Shown here piece by piece: positions 8,138 to 17,046 of a DNA stretch of 64,000 nt. Positions within the stretch are counted from its first letter, which is position 1. Each line of letters starts with the position of its first letter. The notes under the pieces were generated by a model. That model searched no databases. It saw nothing but the letters and a program-made list of their open reading frames with translations, and was not told the DNA's origin. Origin of the DNA: Chryseobacterium salipaludis (GTDB lineage: Bacteria > Bacteroidota > Bacteroidia > Flavobacteriales > Weeksellaceae); the NCBI RefSeq assembly GCF_022968825.1, contig NZ_JALHKS010000005.1:62001-126000 (forward strand), in the 5' to 3' direction. The position numbers were made by a program, and so were the translations under genes.

Positions 8138-9370
8138 ATGATAAAGATAACAGGACCATTCACACAATTGGTTACCTTGAGTGGTTTACCCCTGCGCGGA
8201 AAAATTAATGATGAACAAATCGAAGTTATTCCCAGCGGTGGCCTCGCGATAAAGGATGGAAAGATTTATAAAACAGCCACCTATGCAGAACTGCAGCAAG
8301 AATTTCCTGACGCAGAAATTGATTTGATTGAAGAAGAAATGATTTGCGTGCCGGCGTTTACAGATGCACATACGCATATTTGTTTCGGAGGGAGCCGCGC
8401 GACCGATTTTGCCATGCGCAATGCCGGTAAGACCTACCTCGAGATTGCGGAAAAAGGTGGCGGAATCTGGAGTTCCGTACAGCATACCCGGGAAGCTTCC
8501 GCGGACGAATTGCTCCAAAAAACCCTCCAGCGTATTGAAAGTTTGTTGGAACTCGGGATTACAACCATTGAAATAAAATCAGGATACGGCCTTAATGTCG
8601 AGCATGAGCTGAAAATGCTGCGTGTGATTAAAAAAGCACAAGAGCAAACCTGCGCCACACTGATTCCAACCTGTTTAGCGGCACACTTAAAACCAAAAGA
8701 CTTTGAGGGTGGAAATGAAGCTTACCTTACCTATATTCTGAAAGAAATTTTGCCGGCTGTCCGGGAAGAAAAACTGGCAGAGCGCGTGGATATCTTTATT
8801 GAAAAATCTGCATTTCAGCCGGAGGAAAGCCGTAACTTTTTATTAAAAGCAAAAGAAATGGGTTTCCAGCTCACCGTGCATGCAGACCAATTCACACCAG
8901 GCAGTTCAAGAATTGCGGTGGAAACCGGTGCACATTCCGCTGATCATCTGGAAGCGACTGTTGAAGAGGACCTGCAGTTCCTGGCGCAATCTGATACCGT
9001 GGCCACAGCCTTGCCCGGCGCGAGTCTTGGGCTGGGGGAAAAATTCGCGCCCGCGCGTAAAATTCTTGATGCGGGCGGAATACTCGCTATTGCTTCAGAC
9101 TGGAATCCCGGGTCCGCACCGATGGGAAATCTGATTACGCAGGCAAGCATTCTGGCCACCTTTGAGAAACTTACAACAGCTGAAGTACTGGCCGGCATCA
9201 CGTTCCGGGCGGCACATGCGCTCAATCTCGATGACCGCGGGAAACTGGAAACCGGGCAAAAAGCTGATTTTGTGCTTTACAGAACCAATAACTTCCACGA
9301 TATTCTGTATCATCAGGGAAGCCTGACACCAGCAGCAGTGTATTGTGACGGAAATAAACTTACGTTTTAA
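8138..9370 (+). CDS. hutI: imidazolonepropionase
   Basis: HutI opens the imidazolone ring of 4-imidazolone-5-propionate to give N-formimino-glutamate, the third step of histidine degradation. The 410-residue amidohydrolase has the metal motif FTDAHTHICFGGSRATDF, the loop EKGGGIWSSV, a second histidine in VHADQFTPGSS, and the catalytic Asp in IASDWNPGSAPMG. All family blocks are intact. No other hut gene is nearby; the next genes belong to phenylacetate degradation, so the neighbourhood links two amino-acid catabolic routes. Confidence 0.95.
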   Translation: MIKITGPFTQLVTLSGLPLRGKINDEQIEVIPSGGLAIKDGKIYKTATYAELQQEFPDAEIDLIEEEMICVPAFTDAHTHICFGGSRATDFAMRNAGKTYLEIAEKGGGIWSSVQHTREASADELLQKTLQRIESLLELGITTIEIKSGYGLNVEHELKMLRVIKKAQEQTCATLIPTCLAAHLKPKDFEGGNEAYLTYILKEILPAVREEKLAERVDIFIEKSAFQPEESRNFLLKAKEMGFQLTVHADQFTPGSSRIAVETGAHSADHLEATVEEDLQFLAQSDTVATALPGASLGLGEKFAPARKILDAGGILAIASDWNPGSAPMGNLITQASILATFEKLTTAEVLAGITFRAAHALNLDDRGKLETGQKADFVLYRTNNFHDILYHQGSLTPAAVYCDGNKLTF

Positions 9371-9488
9371 AAAGTTCTTTTTAGTTACAAAACAAAAAAA
9401 AGCTGGTTTCGTCAGTTTACCAAAGTCGTTAATCGTTTTTGAAAACCACGCTAAAAAACGTACCTTTTAACCCAAAATTATTAGCATA

Positions 9489-9770
9489 ATGAGCAATTTA
9501 GATATGTGGGAAGTTTTCATTCAAACCAAACCCGGGCTTTCCCATAAACATGCCGGCACTGTGCAGGCTGCCACCGCCGAAATGGCTTTACAAAGCGCAC
9601 GCGATGTGTACACCCGCCGCATGGAAGGAACTTCCATCTGGGTGGTTCCCAGCAAATATATGGTGACTTCTGAAGGTGTTGATAAAGAAGCCTTCTTCGA
9701 TCCGGCTGAAAGCAAACTGTACCGTCACCCTACTTTTTATGAAATTCCAAACGACGTAAAGAATATGTAG
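9489..9770 (+). CDS. paaB: phenylacetyl-CoA epoxidase subunit PaaB
   Basis: PaaB is a small bridging subunit of the multicomponent epoxidase that forms ring-1,2-epoxyphenylacetyl-CoA. The 93-residue protein starts LDMWEVFIQTKPGLSHKHAG and continues with ALQSARDVYTRRMEGTSIWV, the characteristic PaaB blocks. In most paa operons it directly follows paaA, the di-iron catalytic subunit. Here it follows hutI after only 118 bp, with no room for a paaA remnant. paaC follows 84 nt downstream. Confidence 0.93.
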   Translation: MSNLDMWEVFIQTKPGLSHKHAGTVQAATAEMALQSARDVYTRRMEGTSIWVVPSKYMVTSEGVDKEAFFDPAESKLYRHPTFYEIPNDVKNM

Positions 9771-9854
9771 GTTGCAAATTGTACTATGTATAATGTACAC
9801 CGTATAATGACTTTGCAGGACGTACAGCCGTCACCTTTTAAAAATTGAGATTAT

Positions 9855-10604
9855 ATGAATCCCTTATATCATTATTTACTGAAACTGGCAGATGACACCC
9901 TGATTATGGGTCAGCGGCTGGGCGAACTTTGCGGCCAGGGCCCGTATCTGGAGGAAGATATTGCGCTAACGAATATTGCCCTGGATTACCTTGGTCAGTC
10001 GAACAATCTTTTTAAATATGCCGCGCAGGTACAGGATCTCGGGAAAACCGAAGATGACCTGGCCTTTCTTCGTCTGGAAAAAGAATACCTGAACTGCCAG
10101 CTCACGGAATTGCCCAACGGTGATTATGCGCAGACTTTGCTTAAAGTCTATTTCTTTTCAGCCTATCAGAAGGTGTTGTACGAAGCGTTGCTTTCCAGCT
10201 CAGATGAAACGCTGGCCGCCATCGCGGAAAAATCTTTAAAAGAAGTAAAGTATCACTGTACCCATACGGCTACCTGGATTAAAATGTTTGCTGGCGGCAC
10301 GCCCGAGAGTCAGGAACGCCTGCACAACGCAGTAGACCTTTTGTGGGAATACACAGCCGGAATGTTTGCTGAAACGCCGGGCGAGCATGAACTGGTACAA
10401 CTGGATATTGTTCCGGCCGAGAGCGAAATCCACACCGCGTGGAAAACTGCCGTAGAAAAGGATTTTGCAGAGTTTGGAATCTCTATCCCGGAAAGCACCT
10501 TTATGCAAAAAGGTTCGCGCACCGGTTATCATACAGAATATTTCGGGTATATTTTATGTGAACTGCAATACATGCAGCGCACCTACCCAAACTGTGCCTG
10601 GTAA
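9855..10604 (+). CDS. paaC: phenylacetyl-CoA epoxidase subunit PaaC
   Basis: PaaC is the structural partner of PaaA in the epoxidase core. The 249-residue helical protein has the N-terminal ADDTLIMGQRLGELCGQGP and IALTNIALDYLGQSNNLFKY, the degenerate ferritin-like pattern of PaaC, and ends KGSRTGYHTEYFGYILCELQ, another family block. It is the expected length. It lies between paaB and paaD in the classical order, on the same strand. Confidence 0.94.
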   Translation: MNPLYHYLLKLADDTLIMGQRLGELCGQGPYLEEDIALTNIALDYLGQSNNLFKYAAQVQDLGKTEDDLAFLRLEKEYLNCQLTELPNGDYAQTLLKVYFFSAYQKVLYEALLSSSDETLAAIAEKSLKEVKYHCTHTATWIKMFAGGTPESQERLHNAVDLLWEYTAGMFAETPGEHELVQLDIVPAESEIHTAWKTAVEKDFAEFGISIPESTFMQKGSRTGYHTEYFGYILCELQYMQRTYPNCAW

Positions 10605-10640
10605 GCCGGGACACCACGAATAACTGCTTCGATAAAACCA

Positions 10641-11105
10641 ATGGAAAATCTTCTTGATTTACTCGCTCAGATTCCCGATCCGGAAATTCCGGTGATTAAT
10701 ATTGTGGAACTCGGTATCGTGCGCGAGGCGCAGCGTACATCGGAAACCACGGCGGAAGTCGTCATTACGCCGACTTATTCTGCCTGCCCGGCCATGTTCA
10801 ACATTGAAGAGGATATCATGAAGCTTTTTCGTGAACACGGCCTGGAAGCAAAGGTGACCACGCGCATTGCGCCCGTCTGGACTACCGACTGGATTACCGA
10901 TGAAGCCCGCGAGAAACTTCGCGCTTACGGAATCACACCACCAGAAAAAGGCGCAGACCAGGACCACCTGGATGTACCGAAAAAATGTCCGCGCTGCGGC
11001 TCCGAAAACACCACGCAAATCAGCCGCTTCGGGTCAACCCTTTGCAAAGCCAGCTACCAGTGCAATGACTGCCTGGAACCTTTTGATTATTTTAAATGCC
11101 ATTAA
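10641..11105 (+). CDS. paaD: phenylacetate degradation protein PaaD (iron-sulfur maturation type)
   Basis: PaaD is a DUF59/MIP18-family protein thought to help assemble the metal centre of the epoxidase complex. The 154-residue protein has the DUF59 region IPDPEIPVINIVELGIVRE and TPTYSACPAM near the N-terminus. It ends in a zinc-ribbon-like tail with two CxxC pairs (CPRCGSENT and CNDCLEPF) and a terminal KCH. The tail is normal for PaaD and separates it from plain DUF59 proteins. It follows paaC by 36 nt. Confidence 0.93.
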   Translation: MENLLDLLAQIPDPEIPVINIVELGIVREAQRTSETTAEVVITPTYSACPAMFNIEEDIMKLFREHGLEAKVTTRIAPVWTTDWITDEAREKLRAYGITPPEKGADQDHLDVPKKCPRCGSENTTQISRFGSTLCKASYQCNDCLEPFDYFKCH

Positions 11106-11160
11106 ACTGAGTTGTTTTACCAAACCCTTTATCTCATCACTAAACACAAATCCGCCTGAT

Positions 11161-11961
11161 ATGACTTATACCCAACTGCAGATCGAGACCGCACTTGATG
11201 GCAAAATACAGATTGCCTATCTGAATGACGAAAAAACATACAACAGCTTAAATAAAGTGCTGCTCCAGGAACTGCGCGAGTTCGTGTATGCCGGCAGCCG
11301 AAATCCTGATGTTCGCTGTCTCGCTATTTCCGGGCGTGGAAAAGCTTTTTGCAGCGGTCAGAACCTGAAAGATGCCATGTCTTTCAATGACCCGGAAGAG
11401 GACAGAATTATTCAGCGCATTGTCATTGATTACTATAACCCCTTGGTAAAAGAGATTGCGGCTTGCAGAAAGCCGGTTATCTCATTAGTCAATGGGCCGG
11501 CGGTTGGTGCGGGTGCCATGCTGGCGCTGATTTGTGATATCTGCCTGGCGACGGAAGCTTCTTATTTCTCTCAGGCTTTCGTAAATATTGGCTTGATTCC
11601 GGATACCGGCGGCACATATTGGCTGCCAAAGTTACTGGGCCGTCAGCAGGCAAATTACCTGACATTTACCGGTAAAAAACTTTCTGCCACAGAAGCGAAA
11701 AATATGGGTCTGATCGCTGATGTTTTTCCAAATGAAGCCTTCGCTGAGTCCGCGATGCAGGTATTGACACAGATCTCGGCACTTCCGACAAAAGCTATAG
11801 CACTGACTAAAAAAGCATTTAATGAATCCTACGGAAACTCGCTTAGCCAGCAACTCGACCTGGAAGGCATTCTGCAACAGGAGGCAGCGGAGTCCGAAGA
11901 TTTCCGCGAAGGAATTGGTGCCTTCCTGGAGAAACGGGCACCGGAATACAAGGGAAAATAG
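11161..11961 (+). CDS. paaG: enoyl-CoA hydratase/isomerase, PaaG-like
   Basis: The 266-residue crotonase-fold protein most likely isomerises ring-epoxide phenylacetyl-CoA to oxepin-CoA. It has the oxyanion-hole blocks AISGRGKAFCSGQNLKDA and VNGPAVGAGAMLAL and the NIGLIPDTGGTYWLPKLLGR block, with CSGQ and GLIPDTGG closer to PaaG than to PaaF. The open frame extends upstream through paaD, but the ATG at 11161 begins the crotonase fold and sits in a normal 55-nt gap after paaD. A 298-bp spacer without a recognisable gene separates it from paaH. Confidence 0.88.
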   Translation: MTYTQLQIETALDGKIQIAYLNDEKTYNSLNKVLLQELREFVYAGSRNPDVRCLAISGRGKAFCSGQNLKDAMSFNDPEEDRIIQRIVIDYYNPLVKEIAACRKPVISLVNGPAVGAGAMLALICDICLATEASYFSQAFVNIGLIPDTGGTYWLPKLLGRQQANYLTFTGKKLSATEAKNMGLIADVFPNEAFAESAMQVLTQISALPTKAIALTKKAFNESYGNSLSQQLDLEGILQQEAAESEDFREGIGAFLEKRAPEYKGK

Positions 11962-12259
11962 AGTACCATTTGGAAATCTTATAATGTGGGTAATGTGCGG
12001 ATTTGAGAATATGGTAATTTAAAGATGTTGATAAACTGTTATGAGAAACCACAGAGAGAATGTTGGTGTCAAAAAAACTTTCGACTGTGCGCTTGGTATT
12101 GTTTAATTCTAGGAGCAGCTGTTCCCTCAAAAACGGTTCTCGCTCGTTAATCAGATATTTAAATCAGCAACCTCAACCGGAGCAAATCTTCAAAACAGTC
12201 ACACTATCAAATTAACTCATTTTCAAATCATCAAATTAACCCATTTTTAAATTAAATAA

Positions 12260-13390
12260 ATGAACATAGGAATCATCGGCTCCGGCACCATGGGAATAGG
12301 CATTGCGCAGGTCGCTGCCACTTCCGGTTGCGAAGTCTTTATATATGACACCAATACAGCGCAAACTCAAAAAGCAATTGCCGGACTGGAAAAAGTGCTG
12401 ACCCGCCTGGTGGAAAAACAAAAAATCAGCGACGATAAAAAGACCGATATCCTGTCGAAAATTCAGGCCTGTCCTGATTTGCAGGCATTCGGTGCGTGCG
12501 ACTTAGTAATCGAAGCCATTATTGAAAACAAGGAAATTAAAAGCCAGACGTTTGAAAATCTGGAAGCGGTCGTCCGCGAGGACTGTATTATCGGCACCAA
12601 CACCTCCTCTATTTCCATTACCTCCTTGTCCGCAGGCTTAAAACATCCGGAGCGTTTTGTGGGCATTCATTTCTTTAATCCGGCCCCGCTGATGCCGCTG
12701 GTGGAAATTATTCCGGGACTTTTAACGGATCAACAGTTGCCACAAAAACTTTATGAACTGATGCAATCGTGGGGAAAAACGCCTGTGATCGCGAAGGATG
12801 TTCCCGGCTTTATTGTGAACCGGATTGCCCGTCCGTTTTATGGTGAAGCACTGCGTCTTGCGGAAGAAAATATTGCCACACCGGAACAGATTGATGAGGC
12901 GATGCGCAGCCTGGGAAATTTTAAAATGGGACCGTTTGAACTGATGGACCTCATCGGCATTGATGTGAATTTTGCGGTCACCAAAACCGTGTATGCCGAT
13001 TATTTTTATGACCCTAAATACAAACCCAGCCTTCTGCAACAGCGAATGAGCGAAGCACGTTTGCTGGGGAGAAAAACCGGACGCGGATTTTATGATTATG
13101 CGGACGGCGCGGAAAAACCGCAGCCAGAAACAAATCAGGAATTATACCAGGAAATTTTCATGCGAATTATTTCCATGCTCATTAATGAAGCCGTGGAAGC
13201 CAAGCGCCTGGGCATCGCCAATGACGAGGATCTGGAGTTGGCCATGCAGAAAGGCGTGAATTATCCGAAAGGTCTTTTGCAGTGGGGATATGACCTGGGA
13301 TATGACAAAATTTCTGAGACACTTACAAAACTTCACAACGAATATCAGGAAGAGCGCTACCGCCAAAGCCCGCTGCTCGCGAGAATGTAA
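12260..13390 (+). CDS. paaH: 3-hydroxyacyl-CoA dehydrogenase, PaaH-like
   Basis: This enzyme oxidises 3-hydroxyadipyl-CoA with NAD in the lower phenylacetate pathway. The 376-residue protein starts MNIGIIGSGTMGIGIAQVAA, the GxGxxG Rossmann motif. It continues with CDLVIEAIIENKEIK, the NTSSISITSL and HFFNPAPLMPLVEII blocks holding the catalytic His, and a C-terminal domain with GPFELMDLIGIDVN. Length is intermediate between single-domain (about 285) and double-C-domain (about 500) forms, because a second partial C-terminal domain is present. It lies between paaG and paaI. Confidence 0.92.
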   Translation: MNIGIIGSGTMGIGIAQVAATSGCEVFIYDTNTAQTQKAIAGLEKVLTRLVEKQKISDDKKTDILSKIQACPDLQAFGACDLVIEAIIENKEIKSQTFENLEAVVREDCIIGTNTSSISITSLSAGLKHPERFVGIHFFNPAPLMPLVEIIPGLLTDQQLPQKLYELMQSWGKTPVIAKDVPGFIVNRIARPFYGEALRLAEENIATPEQIDEAMRSLGNFKMGPFELMDLIGIDVNFAVTKTVYADYFYDPKYKPSLLQQRMSEARLLGRKTGRGFYDYADGAEKPQPETNQELYQEIFMRIISMLINEAVEAKRLGIANDEDLELAMQKGVNYPKGLLQWGYDLGYDKISETLTKLHNEYQEERYRQSPLLARM

Positions 13391-13450
13391 TTAAATGTAG
13401 CATTGTAAAAAAACCCAGATTTTCAAATTAACTTATCTTCAAATTAAAAT

Positions 13451-13864
13451 ATGACACCGCTCGAAACCGCCCAATATATGCTCAGTCAGGATTTCTTTTC
13501 CCAGTGGATGGACATTGAACTGCTGAATGTTCGCGAGAAATACTGCAAAATCCAAATGCCGGTTAAAAACGATATGATTAACGGGCTGAAAACTGTGCAC
13601 GGCGGGATTACTTTTGCTTTGGCAGATTCGGCGCTGGCTTTTTCGAGCAATAATACCAATGAAGCAGCCGTGGCGCTGACCTGCACGATTAACTTTTGCA
13701 AAGCAGTGCGGGCAGGCGAAATCTTAACTGCAGAAAGTATCCTGGTGGCTGATACGCGCAAAACCGCCGTGTATGATATCACCGTTCGAAATCAGGAAGA
13801 AGTGCTCATCGCTTCATTCCGCGGAACTGTTTATAAGATTGGAAGGAAAGTGACTGATCTGTAA
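13451..13864 (+). CDS. paaI: hydroxyphenylacetyl-CoA thioesterase PaaI
   Basis: PaaI is a hotdog-fold thioesterase that releases CoA from dead-end phenylacetate intermediates. The 137-residue protein has the catalytic block MINGLKTVHGGITFALADSA, where HGG and the following Asp are the conserved residues, and the usual length. It is the last gene of the cluster and is followed within 36 nt by a strong terminator. PaaJ and PaaK are not encoded here. Confidence 0.92.
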   Translation: MTPLETAQYMLSQDFFSQWMDIELLNVREKYCKIQMPVKNDMINGLKTVHGGITFALADSALAFSSNNTNEAAVALTCTINFCKAVRAGEILTAESILVADTRKTAVYDITVRNQEEVLIASFRGTVYKIGRKVTDL

Positions 13865-13899
13865 ACGTTTTTTACGCTAAAATTCCATAACAAAACAAG

Positions 13900-13928
13900 A
13901 CTTCGGAATCATTTCCGGAGTTTTTTTG
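13900..13928 (+). terminator. terminator ending the paa cluster
   Basis: A 9-bp stem (ACTTCGGAA / TTCCGGAGT, one U-G pair) with a 4-nt loop is followed by seven T residues. Confidence 0.8.
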
Positions 13929-13982
13929 TTTTATATGTAACAAAAGCTGCATCTTCATTGTCTTACTATCAGAACCCGGCGT

Positions 13983-14495
13983 ATGACTCAGCAAACTTTT
14001 AAAGAAACGGTATTTTGTCTCAAGGATGAGATGTATCGCTTTGCGAAAAGATTTGTGCTGAGCAGCGATGAAGCGCAGGATATTGTGCAGGATCTGATGC
14101 TGAAATTCTGGCAGAAAAAAGAAGAACTGAGTCAGCTTACCAGCCTGAAATCCTACGTGCTGAGGGCAGTAAAAAATGAATGCCTGAACCGGTTGAAACA
14201 TCACGATATAAAACTGGGGTTTGCCAGTCTTCATAAAAGCCAGTCACATCATTATTACACAGAAGCCAACAATCTTCGCGAGCATATTCTGGGCTTCATC
14301 AATCAGCTTCCCGAAAAGCAGCGGGCGGTTATCCATCTGAAAGATGTGGAAGAAATGGACGTGCCGGAGATTTCTGCGATTTTGGATATGGAAGCCAATG
14401 CCGTACGTAGCAACCTGATGCGTGCACGGCAAAAAGTGAAACTGCAGATTGAGCAGCTCATGCATTTTGAGAATCGTGCCGTGGAGCATATGTAA
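13983..14495 (+). CDS. ECF-type RNA polymerase sigma factor
   Basis: The 170-residue protein has sigma region 2 (EAQDIVQDLMLKFWQKKE, then SYVLRAVKNECLNRLK) and region 4 (LPEKQRAVIHLKDVEEMDVP and MEANAVRSNLMRARQKV, the helix-turn-helix). Regions 1 and 3 are missing, which is the ECF plan. It would direct RNA polymerase to a small regulon. The next gene, 15 nt downstream, is a single-pass membrane protein that could hold it inactive, followed by two DUF4252 proteins. This gene order recurs in Flavobacteriia, from memory. Confidence 0.92.
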   Translation: MTQQTFKETVFCLKDEMYRFAKRFVLSSDEAQDIVQDLMLKFWQKKEELSQLTSLKSYVLRAVKNECLNRLKHHDIKLGFASLHKSQSHHYYTEANNLREHILGFINQLPEKQRAVIHLKDVEEMDVPEISAILDMEANAVRSNLMRARQKVKLQIEQLMHFENRAVEHM

Positions 14496-14510
14496 TTTAA
14501 ATTTTATGCA

Positions 14511-15146
14511 ATGAAAAAGTCAGACACACTATATAAAGAAACGCTTGCCAGTCTCAAAGAAGAACAGATGAACTGGGACTTTGATGACTTTCTGAATACA
14601 ACTGAAAAAGAAACACCATTAGTTCCGGTAACACCAAAGAAAAAACCGACCTGGCTTTGGGCAGCCGCCGGGATTGTATTGTTAATTTCATTTGGACTTT
14701 ATATTTCAATAGAAAAACAGCCGGATGCTTCACACAAAGACACTCTAGTACAACAGGAAATTCTGAAAAATAAAGAACAGTTTTTCCGGGAAAACAGATT
14801 GGCTTTGCAAACAGCGGACACAGCCGTTGTGCGCCGGGACAGTATTCAGGCCGACTCCACCATGACGGCAGAGGAAGTGAATACTGACCGGATCATGGAT
14901 CAGATTCTGCCGCGCCGCGGACGTATCCGTAAGGAATCAAAACCGCGCTATGCGCATCTAAACAATAAAGAAAATAACAGCAATCAGCCCGGATATCAGG
15001 CCGGTTATGTTATCATCAACGGGCAAAAAGTAGAAAACGAGCAGGAAGCGATCGATCTTGCAAAATTTTCTATCAGAATTTTATCGGATAAAGTGGCGAA
15101 AACGGTAGCCCACACTGCTGCAATATCTGATTTTGATAACGACTAA
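14511..15146 (+). CDS. single-pass membrane protein next to ECF sigma factor
   Basis: I do not recognise a named family. The 211-residue protein has a cytoplasmic N-terminal part of about 45 residues (KEEQMNWDFDDFLNTTEKE), one membrane helix near residues 49-67 (TWLWAAAGIVLLISFGLYIS), and a polar outer part rich in Asp, Arg and Asn. Its position between the sigma factor (15 nt) and the DUF4252/DUF2807 gene (10 nt), and its topology, fit an anti-sigma or sigma-coupled regulator. No zinc anti-sigma motif (HxxxCxxC) is present. The function is inferred from context only. Confidence 0.7.
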   Translation: MKKSDTLYKETLASLKEEQMNWDFDDFLNTTEKETPLVPVTPKKKPTWLWAAAGIVLLISFGLYISIEKQPDASHKDTLVQQEILKNKEQFFRENRLALQTADTAVVRRDSIQADSTMTAEEVNTDRIMDQILPRRGRIRKESKPRYAHLNNKENNSNQPGYQAGYVIINGQKVENEQEAIDLAKFSIRILSDKVAKTVAHTAAISDFDND

Positions 15147-15156
15147 TTTTACTACC

Positions 15157-16410
15157 ATGAAAAAGCTATTTATAATACTAACCCTCGTGTTTTCGCAATT
15201 CTTCCAGCTGAGTGCACAAAAAGAAAAACTCAACCAGATTTTTGATAAATACCAGGAAACAGAAGGCGTTACCTCTATTAAGATCGCCAAACCCATGTTT
15301 AGCATGCTGAGCAACCTCAACATTGCGGACGCGGAACTGAACCAGATTAAACCGCTGCTGACGAAAATTAACGGAATTAAAATCCTGGTCATTGAAAAAC
15401 CGGAAAACAAAACGAGTTCTGCACTGCAAACCAGCCTGGTTCCTAAAATCCAATCCGACATCACCGCAGCATTAAAGGATCTGAATTACGATGAACTGAT
15501 GACGGTCAACAGCAAGGAAAACAAAATAAAATTCCTGTCCGGTGAAGCTAAAAACGGAATTTTAAATGATCTTTTACTCAGCATCAATGCCGATGATAAC
15601 ACAGTTCTGATGATGCTAGATGGCCAAATCTCTGTGAACGATGTTAATAAACTTGTGAACCAGGAACAGGTAACGGCCAACTCAAAAACAAAGGAACCAG
15701 CTGGCACGCGCGGCGAGGTTATTACCCAAGTCCGGAATGTCGGGCCTTTTGCCGGCATCAGTGCTTCTTCGGGAATCAAGGTAAACTTTACCCAGGGAAA
15801 CCGGCAAACTGTGGTGGTGGAAGCCGATGGTGATCTGCAGCAATATGTGCAGACGGAAGTAAAGGATGGTATTCTGATGCTTGGCATCAGGAAAGCCAAT
15901 AATAAAAATTTGAAGTTCAAGAAACTGCAGGTCACCATAGAGGCACCGCATCTAAAAAGTGTGGACTTATCCTCCGGAGCGCAGTTTTACACTGCTAACG
16001 AGGTCAGCGAAACGGATTTTACCGGCAACATTAGCTCGGGTGCTAATTTTAATGCGGATTTAAACATCAGCAACCATTCAAAGGTGAGTACAACTTCGGG
16101 GTCCAGTTCCCGGGTTAATATTAAAACAAAGTCCCTTGATATTACCAGTACCAGCGGCGCGTCTTTAACCCTGACCGGGAAAGCATCATCTGCCAGCTTC
16201 GACATTTCCAGTGCTTCATCCGTAAATGCTCAGGATCTGCAAGCGCAGTCGCTCACGGCGGAGGCCTCTTCCGGTGCTTCCCTGAAAATACATGCCACAC
16301 AAAATCTGAAAGCCAACGCTGGTTCCGGTGCCAGCATCCGCTACCGCGCAGCAAACCTGAGTAAAAATGACATCCGCCAGACCAGCGGTGGTTCTGTGAA
16401 ATCATTTTAA
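15157..16410 (+). CDS. secreted DUF4252 and DUF2807 (GIN domain) fusion protein
   Basis: The 417-residue protein begins with a signal peptide (MKKLFIILTLVFSQFFQLSA). The first half (to about residue 180) is DUF4252-like, with two similar alpha/beta units. The second half (from about RNVGPFAGISASSGIKVNF) is a DUF2807 beta-helix with many repeated SSG and TSG turns, the putative head of autotransporter-like adhesins. The start at 15157 is chosen because it begins the signal peptide; an upstream ATG would place residues before it. It is the third gene of the sigma-factor operon. Function is unknown; a surface or periplasmic role is likely. Confidence 0.82.
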   Translation: MKKLFIILTLVFSQFFQLSAQKEKLNQIFDKYQETEGVTSIKIAKPMFSMLSNLNIADAELNQIKPLLTKINGIKILVIEKPENKTSSALQTSLVPKIQSDITAALKDLNYDELMTVNSKENKIKFLSGEAKNGILNDLLLSINADDNTVLMMLDGQISVNDVNKLVNQEQVTANSKTKEPAGTRGEVITQVRNVGPFAGISASSGIKVNFTQGNRQTVVVEADGDLQQYVQTEVKDGILMLGIRKANNKNLKFKKLQVTIEAPHLKSVDLSSGAQFYTANEVSETDFTGNISSGANFNADLNISNHSKVSTTSGSSSRVNIKTKSLDITSTSGASLTLTGKASSASFDISSASSVNAQDLQAQSLTAEASSGASLKIHATQNLKANAGSGASIRYRAANLSKNDIRQTSGGSVKSF

Positions 16411-16419
16411 TCTTCCGCT

Positions 16420-16941
16420 ATGAAAAAAGTTATCGTTCTCCTAACGCTTGTACTGGTGTTTGCGCTGCAATCCTGCATGATATCCCGCCAGCCGAAGATG
16501 GAATATTTTAAAGAAAACCGGGATGCCTATCCTACTGCTGACTTTGTAACCATTAAAGTTCCGATGCTGGTGGCCCGGGCAATCGCACGGCAGGCACTCC
16601 GCGATGAAGGATTTAGTTATGCTGAGGCTAAAAATATAACGAGCAAAATCACGGGTGTCCGCGTCATGGCCGTTAATAACGCGAGCACGCAAATGAACCG
16701 GGACTTTAATAACTATCTCTCCGCACGTCAGTTCGAAGAGTGGATGACAATTAAAAAAGATACGGAAACCATCACCATTCAGGCGAGACAGGAAAACGAA
16801 AAGGTTCGCAAAATGTTCCTGACGGTGCGCAGTGAAGACAAGACAGTTTACATAGATGTCAGTGGTAAATTTACAGCGGATGATATTTCGGAGATGATTA
16901 ATCTGTCCGAAAGAAACAGTGTTAAGTTTAAAATAAACTAA
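16420..16941 (+). CDS. DUF4252 lipoprotein
   Basis: The 173-residue protein starts with a lipoprotein signal (MKKVIVLLTLVLVFALQSC, lipobox LQSC) and would be anchored in the envelope. The mature part resembles the DUF4252 half of the preceding gene, for example in the terminal VYIDVSGKFTADDISEMINL against VLMMLDGQISVNDVNKLV, so the two probably arose by duplication. It follows by 9 nt and closes the sigma-factor operon. Role unknown. Confidence 0.8.
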   Translation: MKKVIVLLTLVLVFALQSCMISRQPKMEYFKENRDAYPTADFVTIKVPMLVARAIARQALRDEGFSYAEAKNITSKITGVRVMAVNNASTQMNRDFNNYLSARQFEEWMTIKKDTETITIQARQENEKVRKMFLTVRSEDKTVYIDVSGKFTADDISEMINLSERNSVKFKIN

Positions 16942-17024
16942 ATACTGTATCACCCTATAAGGTCGTACTGATTAAATTTTCGTTAATAAAACTGCATTCT
17001 TTTTTATTTTAATTAAAAAAAGCT

Positions 17025-17032
17025 TAATTTCG
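17025..17032 (+). promoter_or_regulatory. -7 promoter box for guaB
   Basis: TAATTTCG matches the relaxed consensus TAnnTTYG, 14 nt before the guaB ATG, in an AT-rich upstream region. Confidence 0.4.
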
Positions 17033-17046
17033 CAAAGAAAGTAAAG

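Noticed and set aside
10867-11160. N-terminal extension of the paaG gene
   Set aside because: The frame is open but overlaps paaD; the crotonase fold begins at 11161.
11962-12259. Possible missing paa gene in the gap between paaG and paaH
   Set aside because: The gap is under 300 bp, AT-rich, full of stops on the operon strand and shows no paa-like block.
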